From Cryomorphaceae bacterium (lineage in GTDB: Bacteria; Bacteroidota; Bacteroidia; Flavobacteriales; Schleiferiaceae), in NCBI GenBank assembly GCA_013205365.1, contig JABMNC010000107.1:1-22598 (forward strand): a stretch of 22,598 nt of DNA, given 5' to 3'. Under the pieces are notes generated by a model. That model saw only the letters and a list, made by a program, of their open reading frames with translations. It was not told the DNA's origin and did no database searches. Within the stretch, counting starts at the first letter, position 1; the number at the start of each line of letters is the position of its first letter. Shown in pieces: positions 7,561-15,773 of this stretch. Position numbers and translations under genes: made by a program.

Positions 7561-9567
7561 TTAAAAATGCTGAGCCGCCACTCGGTCAATGAGGGAATCG
7601 TCGGCGAGTTGGGCCAGGGTCACCCTAAGCTCAGGGCTGCGAAGGAGTTCTCGCTTAATGGCGGTCATGGCCTCTGAATTACGGGCCCATGCTCGTCGCG
7701 CAACACCGTTGTTGACGTCATAAAAGAGCATGCTTTCTAGTTTTCTGCGGGCCTCGGTGCTGCCGTCGAGCAGCATGCCAAAGCCCCCGTTAATGACTTC
7801 GCCCCAGCCCACTCCGCCCCCGTTGTGGAGCGAAACCCAAGTGGCTCCGCGAAAGCTGTCTCCAATGGCATTGTGCACGGCCATGTCTGCGGTAAAGCGC
7901 GAGCCATCGTAGATATTGGAGGTCTCGCGGTAGGGCGAGTCGGTGCCGCTCACGTCGTGGTGGTCGCGGCCTAGGACGACTAGCCCCAGCTCACCTCGGC
8001 CAATGGCCTCGTTGAAGGCGGCTGCAATGGCAATTCGGCCTACGCTGTCGGCATAAAGAATCCGCGCCTGGGAACCGACCACAAGGCTATTTTGCTCGGC
8101 CTGCTCGATCCAGTGCAGGTTGTCTTGCATTTGAACCTGAATGTCTTCGGGCGCTTCGGCGGCCAGGCCGCGCAGTACGTCGGCGGCGATGCGGTCGGTG
8201 GTGCGCAAGTCGTCGGCGGAACCGCTGGCGCAGACCCAGCGGAAGGGACCAAATCCGTAGTCAAAGCACATCGGGCCGAGGATGTCCTGAACGTAGCTCG
8301 GGTAGGTGAAGTCGATTCCGTTCTCGGCGAGTACGTCGGCTCCGGCTCGGCTGGATTCCAGTAAAAAAGCATTGCCGTAGTCAAAGAAGTACATGCCGCG
8401 GGCGTGCAAAACCTCAATCGCAGCCACGTGACGGCGCAGCGTCCCCTGGATTTCGGCGCGAAAGCGCTCGGGATCCTCGGTCATTAGGCGGTTTGCTTGC
8501 TCGTAGTCGTAGCCTTGGGGGTAGTATCCGCCGGCCCAGGGGTTGTGGAGGGAGGTCTGGTCCGACCCGAGGTCAACATGAACCCCGCGGGAGGCAAGGC
8601 GCTCCCATAGGTCTACGGTGTTTCCTACAAAGGCTATCGATGTGTTGCCCTTAACTGCCTGCGCCTTAAGCGCTAGGTCAATGGCCTCGTCGGCGGAGTA
8701 GGTTAGGACGTCTACCCAGCCTTGTTGGTGGCGCTTTAGGGCGGCGGCCTCGTTGATCTCGCTGGTGATGCTTACGAGGCCTGCAATCGAGGCTGCCTTG
8801 GGCTGGGCTCCGCTCATGCCGCCGAGTCCGGCCGTCACAAAGAGCTTGCCCTCGAGCGGACCCTTGGTGAATTGACGAGCCGCATTCATCAGGGTGATGG
8901 TGGTTCCGTGCACAATACCCTGCGGGCCGATGTACATGTAGCTGCCGGCTGTCATTTGTCCGTACTGACTGACGCCCAGCGCATTAAATCGTTCTAAGTC
9001 GTCGGGTTTTGAATAGTTAGGAATCACCATTCCGTTGGTTACTACTGCGCGCGGAGCCTGCGGCGACGACGGGAACAGCCCTTGCGGATGCCCCGAATGC
9101 ATGTGTAGGGTTTGGTCGTCGGTCATCGTGGCGAGGTACTGCATGGTCAGCAGGTACTGCGCCCAGTTTTGAAAGACAGCCCCATTGCCGCCGTAGGTAA
9201 TGAGCTCGTGCGGGTGCTGAGCGACGGCTGGATCCAGGTTGTTTTGGATCATCAGCATGATGGAGGCGGATTGCTGTGACTGCGCGGGGTATTCATGAAT
9301 GGGGCGGGCCTTCATGGCATAGGTCGGCCTAAAGCGGTACATGTAAATGCGGCCATAAAGCCTCAGTTCTTCGGCGAATTCCGCAGCCAACACCTCATGG
9401 TGACGGGGCTCAAAGTAGCGCAGCGCGTTGCGCAGGGCGAGCTTTTTTTCGTCGGAACGCAGAATGTCCGCGCGTTTAGGGGCATGCGAGACGGCGGGGT
9501 CGTAGCCCGGATGAACAGGAAGCTCCGAGGGAATCCCGGTCAAAATAGATTCTGAGAATGACAGCAT
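7561..9567 (-). CDS. hutU: Urocanate hydratase (urocanase), long form
   Basis: NAD-dependent lyase converting urocanate to imidazolonepropionate, step two of histidine breakdown, in the cytoplasm. From the ATG at 9567 it has 668 residues, clearly longer than the roughly 555-residue Pseudomonas type and in the range of the long forms. Motifs: TYGGNGAVFQNW near residue 124, DDQTLHMHSGHPQGLFPS, GSYMYIGPQGIVHGT, the NAD loop TAGLGGMSGAQPKA at about 245-258, and at the C-terminal side RDHHDVSGTDSPYRET, then GATWVSLHNGGGVGWG and a downstream DGSTEA. An in-frame start 99 bases upstream would add a basic tail without homology and is rejected. No hutH, hutI, hutF or hutG lies nearby. Confidence 0.93.
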   Translation of the reverse strand: MLSFSESILTGIPSELPVHPGYDPAVSHAPKRADILRSDEKKLALRNALRYFEPRHHEVLAAEFAEELRLYGRIYMYRFRPTYAMKARPIHEYPAQSQQSASIMLMIQNNLDPAVAQHPHELITYGGNGAVFQNWAQYLLTMQYLATMTDDQTLHMHSGHPQGLFPSSPQAPRAVVTNGMVIPNYSKPDDLERFNALGVSQYGQMTAGSYMYIGPQGIVHGTTITLMNAARQFTKGPLEGKLFVTAGLGGMSGAQPKAASIAGLVSITSEINEAAALKRHQQGWVDVLTYSADEAIDLALKAQAVKGNTSIAFVGNTVDLWERLASRGVHVDLGSDQTSLHNPWAGGYYPQGYDYEQANRLMTEDPERFRAEIQGTLRRHVAAIEVLHARGMYFFDYGNAFLLESSRAGADVLAENGIDFTYPSYVQDILGPMCFDYGFGPFRWVCASGSADDLRTTDRIAADVLRGLAAEAPEDIQVQMQDNLHWIEQAEQNSLVVGSQARILYADSVGRIAIAAAFNEAIGRGELGLVVLGRDHHDVSGTDSPYRETSNIYDGSRFTADMAVHNAIGDSFRGATWVSLHNGGGVGWGEVINGGFGMLLDGSTEARRKLESMLFYDVNNGVARRAWARNSEAMTAIKRELLRSPELRVTLAQLADDSLIDRVAAQHF

Positions 9568-9571
9568 GGTG

Positions 9572-9579
9572 CAAAGGTC
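9572..9579 (-). promoter_or_regulatory. Candidate -7 box for hutU
   Basis: On the minus strand GACCTTTG (one base from TAnnTTTG) is followed by CACC and then the hutU ATG at 9567. The 15-base string GACCTTTGC-A/G-CCATG is shared with the start of the flippase gene at 12566. A -33 element at normal spacing is not evident. If it is active, the messenger would be leaderless or nearly so. Confidence 0.3.
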
Positions 9580-9616
9580 GCACAAATCAAGGCTTGGAGC
9601 CCCGCGCTCAGACCGC

Positions 9617-10798
9617 CTACTCCTGCTTGGCGTCGGATTCTTCGTCTCCTTGCGGAGCAGGCGCATTGGTGGGCGACCAGGGCTTCCAGGTCAGGGTCCA
9701 GCTGGCTTTTTTCCCGTCGTCTTTGCGGAGCATCCAAAGGTCGCCGCCGAGTCCGCGTAGAAGGTCGGCCTGGATGAAGTCACCCTCCACATCGATGGCC
9801 TGGAGCTCCAGTGCCACGCTGCGCTCAAAGCGCAGGCTGTCGTCGGTGCTTACCCAGGTGAGGCCATAGCTTTTGGTGTAGGCGTACTGCGGGTAGGCAC
9901 TGGTCCAGCGGTCGCTCACCAGGGCGAGGGGGGTCCAAAATGGTAGGAAATTGCTGCTGTCGGACCAAGTCTGCCAGGTGGCCATTATTAAGGGTTGCCG
10001 GCGAACGAAGGTCTTCCAGGTACCTTGCCCGGACCCTTGGGTAGCAATTTTGCGTGCTTCGTCTTTGAAGACAATGGAATTGCCAGAAATTGAAACGGTA
10101 CTGGAATCCACGCTTGGGAGCAGCACGGGTCCGCCTGACCTAAGATCCATGGCGAGGCTGTCTGGGTAGCGAACTTCGCTGCTGCGGAGGCTGCGGTTGC
10201 CCTTCCATTCAAAGGTCAGGGCCGAGGTCGATCCGTACATCGCAGCGGCTTCAGGACCGACTGCAATTCCGCCGTCAGGGAGCATTTGAAGCAGTACCTG
10301 GCTCGCGCTGTCGGGCCTAATTGGATTTTGCTTGCGCCGCAGGACCTCTTCGACCAGCAGGTCACTGGTCGCCACCCAGAGAACAGCGTCGGATGCGGCC
10401 GCTGCCCAGCCGTCGCCTTCGTAAAGACTCGTACCGTTGTAGCTGCGAACCTCATAGGGTTGCCTTAGGCTAGACGGCGCCCAGGAGCCGCGGGGAGCGG
10501 TCAGCATCCAAGCGGAACCAAATTCACCCCTTCGGTGCATGCTCAGAAGCGCGCGGCCTTCGGGCCAAGCAGTTAGGGCTGAATGCAAGACCTTAAGGTC
10601 CAGGTATACCGGCCCCAAGCTGTCGAGCAGACCGGCCTGACGGCTTGCCTCGGGCATAGAGGGTAGGTCGGCGATCCACAGGGCCTGGCCCGCAATGTCT
10701 TCTCCCATGGGGTGCTTGCTGCTTGGTTCTGAGGCACAGGACCAAAAAAATACTGCCGTGAATGCCAGGGCAAGGCTAGGGGTACAAAAGGCCTTCAT
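9617..10798 (-). CDS. Lipoprotein of unknown function
   Basis: I do not recognise a function. The 393-residue protein starts at the ATG at 10798. Residues 1-20 form a lipoprotein signal, with hydrophobic LALAFTAVFF ending in WSC, so Cys21 is the likely lipid site. The rest is soluble, rich in Trp, Ser and Asp, and looks like a beta-rich fold with alternating hydrophobic residues. A segment with LWVATSDLLVEEVLRRKQ vaguely recalls DUF3352-like flavobacterial proteins, but this is a weak impression. The C-terminal tail is acidic and Pro-rich. Its ATG overlaps the rnhB stop as ATGA, so translation is probably coupled. An in-frame ATG at 10828 would lie inside rnhB and block the signal peptide. 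Confidence 0.75.
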   Translation of the reverse strand: MKAFCTPSLALAFTAVFFWSCASEPSSKHPMGEDIAGQALWIADLPSMPEASRQAGLLDSLGPVYLDLKVLHSALTAWPEGRALLSMHRRGEFGSAWMLTAPRGSWAPSSLRQPYEVRSYNGTSLYEGDGWAAAASDAVLWVATSDLLVEEVLRRKQNPIRPDSASQVLLQMLPDGGIAVGPEAAAMYGSTSALTFEWKGNRSLRSSEVRYPDSLAMDLRSGGPVLLPSVDSSTVSISGNSIVFKDEARKIATQGSGQGTWKTFVRRQPLIMATWQTWSDSSNFLPFWTPLALVSDRWTSAYPQYAYTKSYGLTWVSTDDSLRFERSVALELQAIDVEGDFIQADLLRGLGGDLWMLRKDDGKKASWTLTWKPWSPTNAPAPQGDEESDAKQE

Positions 10799-11382
10799 AA
10801 TTCGAGTCGGAGTTGGCTTGGTTTCCACGCAAAACTACGGCGGTGCCAGGCGCAGGGACCATGCCGTTCGAGAGCCTCCCGGTGGCCTAGGCTGGGGTAG
10901 CCTTTGTTGCGGTCCCATCCGTAGTTGGGTTGCTCGACGTGCAGGGAGGCCATGATGCGGTCACGCTCGGTTTTTGCAAAAATAGAAGCGGCCGAAATGG
11001 CCTGAAATCGCGCGTCTCCTTTGACTTCGCAGCGGTGTTCAATACCGTTATAAGGCTTGAATCGGTTGCCGTCAACCAGCAAAAGTTCGGGAATGGGCTT
11101 GAGCTGCGCGATGGCCCGATGCATGGCCAAGTAGGTGGCCTGCAAAATATTGAACTCATCGATTTCGGCCGGACTCGCACTGCCGACGGCCCAATGCCCT
11201 GCAGGTAAAAGGGCTTCTAGCTGCTCACGAAGGTTTTCGCGCTGGCGGTGGCTCAGGACCTTGGAGTCGGTCAGTCCCTTGACGCGGTATTCCTCAGACC
11301 ACAGCACTGCAGCAGCTACTACCGGCCCCGCGAGGCAGCCGCGGCCCGCTTCGTCTACTCCTGCTTGGAGCAGAATCTTCAT
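10795..11382 (-). CDS. rnhB: Ribonuclease HII
   Basis: Endonuclease that cuts the RNA strand at ribonucleotides embedded in DNA, in the cytoplasm. The 195 residues match the family length. The acidic active site is visible: GVDEAGRGCLAGP with Asp10 and Glu11, Asp104 in LLVDGNRF, and Asp141 in AASIFAKTERDRIM. LTDSKVLSHRQRE follows the first motif as usual. Both ends overlap neighbours by ATGA: its start overlaps the glycosyltransferase stop and its stop overlaps the lipoprotein start, so it is probably translated from one message with both. No internal promoter is obvious. Confidence 0.96.
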   Translation of the reverse strand: MKILLQAGVDEAGRGCLAGPVVAAAVLWSEEYRVKGLTDSKVLSHRQRENLREQLEALLPAGHWAVGSASPAEIDEFNILQATYLAMHRAIAQLKPIPELLLVDGNRFKPYNGIEHRCEVKGDARFQAISAASIFAKTERDRIMASLHVEQPNYGWDRNKGYPSLGHREALERHGPCAWHRRSFAWKPSQLRLEL

Positions 11383-12539
11383 TGCCTTGCGGTTGCTAAA
11401 AGTTCATGAAGCGTTTGGCGCACTTGTTCAGCGCTGCGGTCCCAAGAAAAATGAGCCGCCCGCTCAAGGCCGCGTTGAATCCAGGGGCCGGGATCTTCGG
11501 TCGCGGCGCGGTAGAGCAAGTCGGTCCAGGCTTCGACGTCGTCGGGGTCGGCGTATCGTGCGGCGTCTCCCGCAATCTCCGGCATGCAGCTCGCGTTGCT
11601 GCTGAGCAGGGGGCAGCCCGAGGCCATTGCCTCCACAAGCGGAATTCCAAAGCCCTCAAAGCGAGACGGGAAGGCAAAGGCCAAAGCACCCGAATACAGA
11701 TCGTTGAGTTCGCTTCCTTCGATTCGTCCGACCCAATGCACGCGCGGACCAGCCCTGCGGGCCAGTTCCAGCAGTTCCGAGTCCCGGTGCAGAGGATTCC
11801 CCACGAGGACCAGTGCTTCGCGCCGTTCCGGGTTTCGCGCCTGATGCTGCTCAAAGGCCCTAAGTAGGGTCGCTATATTCTTGCGTGGAGTGAAGGCGCC
11901 CACAAACAAGAAGTAGGGTAGGCCGCATGCCCAACGCTGGCGAGCCGCATGGCCCACCTCGGGTTTGGGCAGAAAATCCTGCTGCGGTGCATTGCTAGCC
12001 AGGGTAATCTTCTTGCCGCCAAGCGGGTAGGTTTTAATGAGGTCAGCCCTTGTGGTCTCCGAAACCGTCAGTAGGGCATTGGCCTCCGCGGCGCTCCGCG
12101 CGACGACTCTGCGGTAGTAGCTCCCTACTGCCTTGGGTATGCCTTCGGGCTGGTGCACAAAATTTAAGTCGTGAATGGTCGCAGCCATGGGCAGGTTGCC
12201 CAAGCCAAATCTCTGAAGGGCCCTTCGCGAGGGCAGGAGTCCGTCGGGAGACCAGTAGGCGTCAGCTTTGATGCGCCAGAGTGCGAAGGGCACTGAAACT
12301 TCGTTCCAAAGCGTCCAGAGGAAGGGGCTTCGCGCAGGCAAGCCCAGAACGTGCTTGACGGAGCCAGGGTAGTTAAAATCCTTGACGGACCGGTCAAAAA
12401 ACAGGTGAAGCTCCCATTCGGGGGTCGTCGCCAGCCGCTCGAGCAGGCGGTGGCTGTACCAGCCCGTGCCCTCAAGGGAGCCGGGCAGCAACCATCGCGC
12501 GTTGACCGCGAGCCGAGCTGGGCGAGGGGAGGTGGCCAT
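11379..12539 (-). CDS. GT4-type glycosyltransferase (GT-B fold)
   Basis: Probable retaining sugar transferase acting at the cytoplasmic face on a lipid-linked glycan. The 386 residues have an N-terminal acceptor domain beginning LAVNARWLLPGSLEGTGWYS, then TIHDLNFVH near 121-129, the inter-domain TVSETTRADL near 158-167, and the donor domain with FVGAFTPRKNIATLLRAF at about 212-229. The E-x7-E motif of family 4 is at Glu295/Glu303 in FEGFGIPLVEAMASGCPLL. The donor sugar cannot be deduced. It diverges from the flippase gene over only 26 bases and its stop overlaps the rnhB start. The pairing with the polysaccharide module suggests it builds the same repeat unit, which is inference. Confidence 0.9.
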   Translation of the reverse strand: MATSPRPARLAVNARWLLPGSLEGTGWYSHRLLERLATTPEWELHLFFDRSVKDFNYPGSVKHVLGLPARSPFLWTLWNEVSVPFALWRIKADAYWSPDGLLPSRRALQRFGLGNLPMAATIHDLNFVHQPEGIPKAVGSYYRRVVARSAAEANALLTVSETTRADLIKTYPLGGKKITLASNAPQQDFLPKPEVGHAARQRWACGLPYFLFVGAFTPRKNIATLLRAFEQHQARNPERREALVLVGNPLHRDSELLELARRAGPRVHWVGRIEGSELNDLYSGALAFAFPSRFEGFGIPLVEAMASGCPLLSSNASCMPEIAGDAARYADPDDVEAWTDLLYRAATEDPGPWIQRGLERAAHFSWDRSAEQVRQTLHELLATARQ

Positions 12540-12544
12540 TCCCT

Positions 12545-12561
12545 CAAAAGTATGACCTTTG
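12545..12561. promoter_or_regulatory. Divergent candidate -7 boxes between glycosyltransferase and flippase
   Basis: The 26-base gap holds two boxes. On the minus strand TACTTTTG at 12545-12552 matches TAnnTTTG exactly and sits 5 bases from the glycosyltransferase ATG. On the plus strand GACCTTTG at 12554-12561 has one mismatch and sits 4 bases from the flippase ATG. Any -33 boxes would fall inside the opposite coding region, and none is convincing there. If both are used, both messages start near or at their ATG and the polymerases compete. Confidence 0.35.
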
Positions 12562-12565
12562 CGCC

Positions 12566-13825
12566 ATGCCCCTTACATGGTCTGCCCTTCCCCAATCCTG
12601 GCAGCGCCTTCTGCGCAGTTCCTCGGTGGTTCTGGCCTTAAAGGTTGCCGGAGCCTTGGCCGGCTACGCCTTTGCCTATGTTGCCCTGCGGAGCTTAGGA
12701 GGCCCTGGCTACGGGTATTTTGAGTTGGCCTTCACGGTCTTAAGTATTTTGACGGTGCTGTCTAAGTGGGGGCTTGACGGCCTCCTTCTTCGCGAAATTC
12801 CAGCGCGCGACGCGGTGGCCGGTCAGCACTTTACCCGCCAAGTGCTCTGGGCTTCGCTGCTGGGGTCCTTAGCGCTCGGGTCTGTTTTGTGGTTCAGTTC
12901 GGGGTTACTTACCCGGTACTATGGCGGATTTCGTGAGCTTTGGCAAACCACGGCCCTCGTTCTTCCCTTTTGGACCCTGGTCCAGGTTTGGTCCGAAAAC
13001 TTAAGGGCCCGACAAAGTTTTATACGCTTCGGCCTACTGCAGAGCAGCATTTCGCTCGGACTCGTGGCACTAGCCATGGCTTCATTTTCATGGTTTTCAA
13101 GCGTAGAGCGGGTATTGTTGGGCATGGCCAGCGCCTCGGCCCTCATGCTCTGGAGCGGATGGAGAAGCCTAAGACCCATCGAATTGCGCAGCCTTTGGCC
13201 CCTTCGATTCTCTGCCACCGCCATGTTCTTATCGGCTACGCTCTTTATGGTCATGACCTGGACCGACACCCTAATGCTCGGGTACTTTTTAGAGCCCGAA
13301 ATCATTGGCGCCTATCGGGTGGCCTTTAAAATCGGCAGTCTAATAACCTTTGCCCAATTTGCCGTGAACGCCTCTCTGGGGCCGCGCATTTCGGAACTCT
13401 GGGCCAAAAACAGCAAGGCCGAACTGCAAAAGGAGGTCTGGCAGGTGGCCCAAATCAATGCCCTTTTGGGGGTTCCAGCCTTTTTGCTCATCATGGTACT
13501 AGCCCCCTGGCTTCTGAGTTTTTTTAGTGCGGACTTTGCCCAGTATACCCCCGTCTTGAGGATTCTCGCAATGGGTCAGATGGTAAACGCACTCTGCGGC
13601 CCCGTCATGTACCTGCTCAATATGACGGGCCATGAGCAGTCCGCCCGGCGAACCATGACCCTTGCAGCCCTTGCCAATGCCCTGGGCAACCTTGTACTCA
13701 TACCCTGGCTTGGCATTGTAGGATCTGCCTGGGCCACCACGGCGAGCATGGTGTTTTGGAACGCTTGGGCCTTGGTCGCAGTCTACCGCAAAACCGGCAT
13801 ACGAACGCTAATTTTTTGGCGTTAA
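12566..13825 (+). CDS. Wzx-like polysaccharide flippase (MOP superfamily)
   Basis: Inner-membrane protein expected to flip lipid-linked repeat units to the periplasmic side. It has 419 residues with about 12 hydrophobic helices spread along the whole length, the Wzx/RfbX layout. The N-terminal helix begins VVLALKVAGALAGYAFAYVALRSLGGPGYGYF, split here by the typical helix-loop with Gly-Pro. A later WTDTLMLGYFLEPEIIGAYRVAFKI is characteristic of the family, as is the C-terminal region NALGNLVLIPWLGIVGSAWAT. It is followed 6 bases later by the sulfotransferase, starting the plus-strand module. The specific glycan is unknown, and other MOP exporters cannot be fully excluded. Confidence 0.88.
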   Translation: MPLTWSALPQSWQRLLRSSSVVLALKVAGALAGYAFAYVALRSLGGPGYGYFELAFTVLSILTVLSKWGLDGLLLREIPARDAVAGQHFTRQVLWASLLGSLALGSVLWFSSGLLTRYYGGFRELWQTTALVLPFWTLVQVWSENLRARQSFIRFGLLQSSISLGLVALAMASFSWFSSVERVLLGMASASALMLWSGWRSLRPIELRSLWPLRFSATAMFLSATLFMVMTWTDTLMLGYFLEPEIIGAYRVAFKIGSLITFAQFAVNASLGPRISELWAKNSKAELQKEVWQVAQINALLGVPAFLLIMVLAPWLLSFFSADFAQYTPVLRILAMGQMVNALCGPVMYLLNMTGHEQSARRTMTLAALANALGNLVLIPWLGIVGSAWATTASMVFWNAWALVAVYRKTGIRTLIFWR

Positions 13826-13831
13826 ACGACG

Positions 13832-14749
13832 ATGGTCAACGCGGTACTAATTGGAGTTCCCAAGTCAGGAAGCACTACCCTAGCGGACTGGCTGCAGGAG
13901 CACCCCGGCGTGGCCATGTCGCGCATCAAGGAACCCAATTTTTATGCCTCCGAACTGGATCCCATGCAATTCAGCCCGGCTTTTTTACGGATTTCTCCCG
14001 ACGCGGAGCCCGACTACTGGGCCCAGCCGGACCCCCTGCCCAGAAGGCACCAGGCTTTTGTGCGCCAGCCAAGCCAGTACTCCCGAATGTGGCCCGACGC
14101 AGGGCCTAATCAGCTGCGTATGGAGGCTTCGACAAGCTATTTCTGGAGTCCCTCAGCGGCCCGAGATTTACCCGCAAAAAACCCTGGGGTTAAGGCTTTA
14201 GTGCTGCTGCGAAACCCCGTGGACCGGGCTTTTTCGCACTACCGCATGGCCCGCAAGTACGGCCTGGTTTCAGGCAGTTTTATCGAGGAACTGGACCACG
14301 ACGCTTTGGGCTCTGCCTCCTGGGGCCAACGCCAGAATTTTGCTACCCTTAGCCATTATGCGGACTCCTACCAACGGTGGTCTGCATCCGGCGCTGCGCT
14401 GCACGTATATATATATGAAGAGGCCTTTCAAGATCCCCATGCCTTTTGGGCATCGGTACAGCAGGACTTGGGACTTAGCACCATAGCGCTTCCGCACGCA
14501 GAGAGGGTAAACGCAGCCCACGACGTCCGGTGGCCGGCACTAACGGCATTTGCCCAGCACCATTGGCTGGGTCGATGGCTTGTAGGTCAAATGCCTCGAA
14601 GCCTAAAAAAGAGGGCCATTACGGCCAGCCTAGCCCCTGAACCGCTGCGCCTGACCGAGGCCGAACGGGCCAAGGCCTGGACCTATTTTGCCGACGACGT
14701 GGCCCAACTTGAGGGGCTCATGGGCAGGAACCTATCTTTGTGGACCTGA
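13832..14749 (+). CDS. PAPS-dependent sulfotransferase
   Basis: Predicted cytosolic enzyme moving sulfate from PAPS to a hydroxyl or amino group, probably of a sugar given the context. The 305 residues show the 5'-phosphosulfate loop GVPKSGSTTL at about 8-17, IKEPNFYAS at 32-40 (a KEP motif shared with glycan sulfotransferases), LRMEASTSYF at 95-104, and the 3'-phosphate motif LLRNPVDRAFSHYR at about 125-138. These are the expected elements in the expected order. It sits between the flippase and the chain-length gene with gaps of 6 and 13 bases. No PAPS-forming genes (cysD, cysN, cysC) are in the window. The acceptor is unknown. Confidence 0.88.
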   Translation: MVNAVLIGVPKSGSTTLADWLQEHPGVAMSRIKEPNFYASELDPMQFSPAFLRISPDAEPDYWAQPDPLPRRHQAFVRQPSQYSRMWPDAGPNQLRMEASTSYFWSPSAARDLPAKNPGVKALVLLRNPVDRAFSHYRMARKYGLVSGSFIEELDHDALGSASWGQRQNFATLSHYADSYQRWSASGAALHVYIYEEAFQDPHAFWASVQQDLGLSTIALPHAERVNAAHDVRWPALTAFAQHHWLGRWLVGQMPRSLKKRAITASLAPEPLRLTEAERAKAWTYFADDVAQLEGLMGRNLSLWT

Positions 14750-14762
14750 ATCTGATTTAACT

Positions 14763-15773
14763 ATGGACCCAAGTTCGCAGAATCTGCTGCTTTTTTTGTT
14801 TCGCAACCGCAAGGCACTCTTGGCGGCCCCAGTAATTGCCGCCATAGCGGCCGCGATTTTCTCGGGACCCTGGTTTATAACTCCGCTCTACGAATCCACG
14901 GTTGTGGTATTCCCGTCCACCACGAATTCCCCGTCCAAGGCCCTTTTGCCGCAAAACACCTACCAAGACGAAGATTTCATGGAGTTTGGTTCCGAGGAGC
15001 AGGCCGAGCAGCTTCTTCAGGTACTCTCCTCAGACGCCATCTTTGATTCCATTACCGCACGCTTTCAATTGATGGAGCACTACAAGCTGGATCCCTTGAG
15101 CAAAACCCTCAGGACCGACCTCCACGAAGAGTACAGCGATAAAATTTCGTTTGAGCGAACGCAGTTCATGAGCGTCCGCATCAACGTCCTCGACGAGGAT
15201 CCGCAAATGGCGGCAGACATGGCCAACGCCATTGTCGACCTGCTCGACCGCGTCAAGAGCCGCATCCAGCGCGAGCGAGCCACCGTGGGACTCAATTTGG
15301 TGCAGCGCGAATACCAAAAAGTCCGCAAAGAATTGCGGGATATGGAAGACGAAATCAAGGGACTTCGCGGCAAGGGTGTTCACGAGTACGAGGGCCAGTC
15401 CATGGTGGTTTCGGAGCAGTACGCGACCGCGATCGCCGAAGGCCGAACCGAGAAGACCATCAAGCAGCTTAAAAACGTGCTTGATACCTTGGCTAAGTAT
15501 GGCGGCCGCTATGTGGCCCTGCGCGACGAGCTGCACCTGATGAAGGAAGAAGAGGTTAAAATCAAGACCAAACTCGACCAGGCTCGAGTAGATGCCGAAC
15601 AGGTGCTGCCGGCGACCTTTCGCGTGAACGCGGCGTTTCCAGCTGAAAAGAAGAAGTATCCGATTCGCTGGCTGGTGGTAGCAGTCTCCGCCCTGTCGGC
15701 CCTGGTCGGCACCATGGTGGTTATTTTGGGCGCCAACACATGGAAGGAACTCAAGCAGAACCTTCGTTCTTAA
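14763..15773 (+). CDS. Wzz/GumC-like chain-length determinant protein, without kinase domain
   Basis: Inner-membrane polysaccharide co-polymerase that should set chain length. From the ATG at 14763 it has 336 residues: a first membrane helix at about 18-38, a periplasmic part with a Wzz beginning (ITPLYESTVVVFPST), a long charged coiled coil at about 160-270, then FPAEKKKYPIRW leading into a second helix at about 300-324 and a short basic tail. There is no Walker A/B tyrosine-kinase domain and no Tyr-rich tail, so any BY-kinase would have to be elsewhere. A start 75 bases upstream would overlap the sulfotransferase and is rejected. The gene ends 34 bases inside the next gene. Confidence 0.85.
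   Translation: MDPSSQNLLLFLFRNRKALLAAPVIAAIAAAIFSGPWFITPLYESTVVVFPSTTNSPSKALLPQNTYQDEDFMEFGSEEQAEQLLQVLSSDAIFDSITARFQLMEHYKLDPLSKTLRTDLHEEYSDKISFERTQFMSVRINVLDEDPQMAADMANAIVDLLDRVKSRIQRERATVGLNLVQREYQKVRKELRDMEDEIKGLRGKGVHEYEGQSMVVSEQYATAIAEGRTEKTIKQLKNVLDTLAKYGGRYVALRDELHLMKEEEVKIKTKLDQARVDAEQVLPATFRVNAAFPAEKKKYPIRWLVVAVSALSALVGTMVVILGANTWKELKQNLRS

Noticed and set aside
8040..8417. 125-codon minus-strand frame in hutU
   Set aside because: An alternative frame on the same strand inside urocanase, which has unbroken homology through this stretch.
11406..11867. 153-codon plus-strand frame inside the glycosyltransferase
   Set aside because: Antisense shadow of a well-supported GT4 gene in GC-rich DNA; its sequence shows no recognisable motif.
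14407..14416. TA repeat in the sulfotransferase gene
   Set aside because: A short (TA)n stretch inside a continuous coding frame (VYIYEE). Too short to suggest phase variation.
15030..15536. 168-codon minus-strand frame inside the chain-length gene
   Set aside because: Antisense of the coiled-coil region of the Wzz-like gene. The Leu/His/Gln-rich composition reflects the complementary codons, not a protein.
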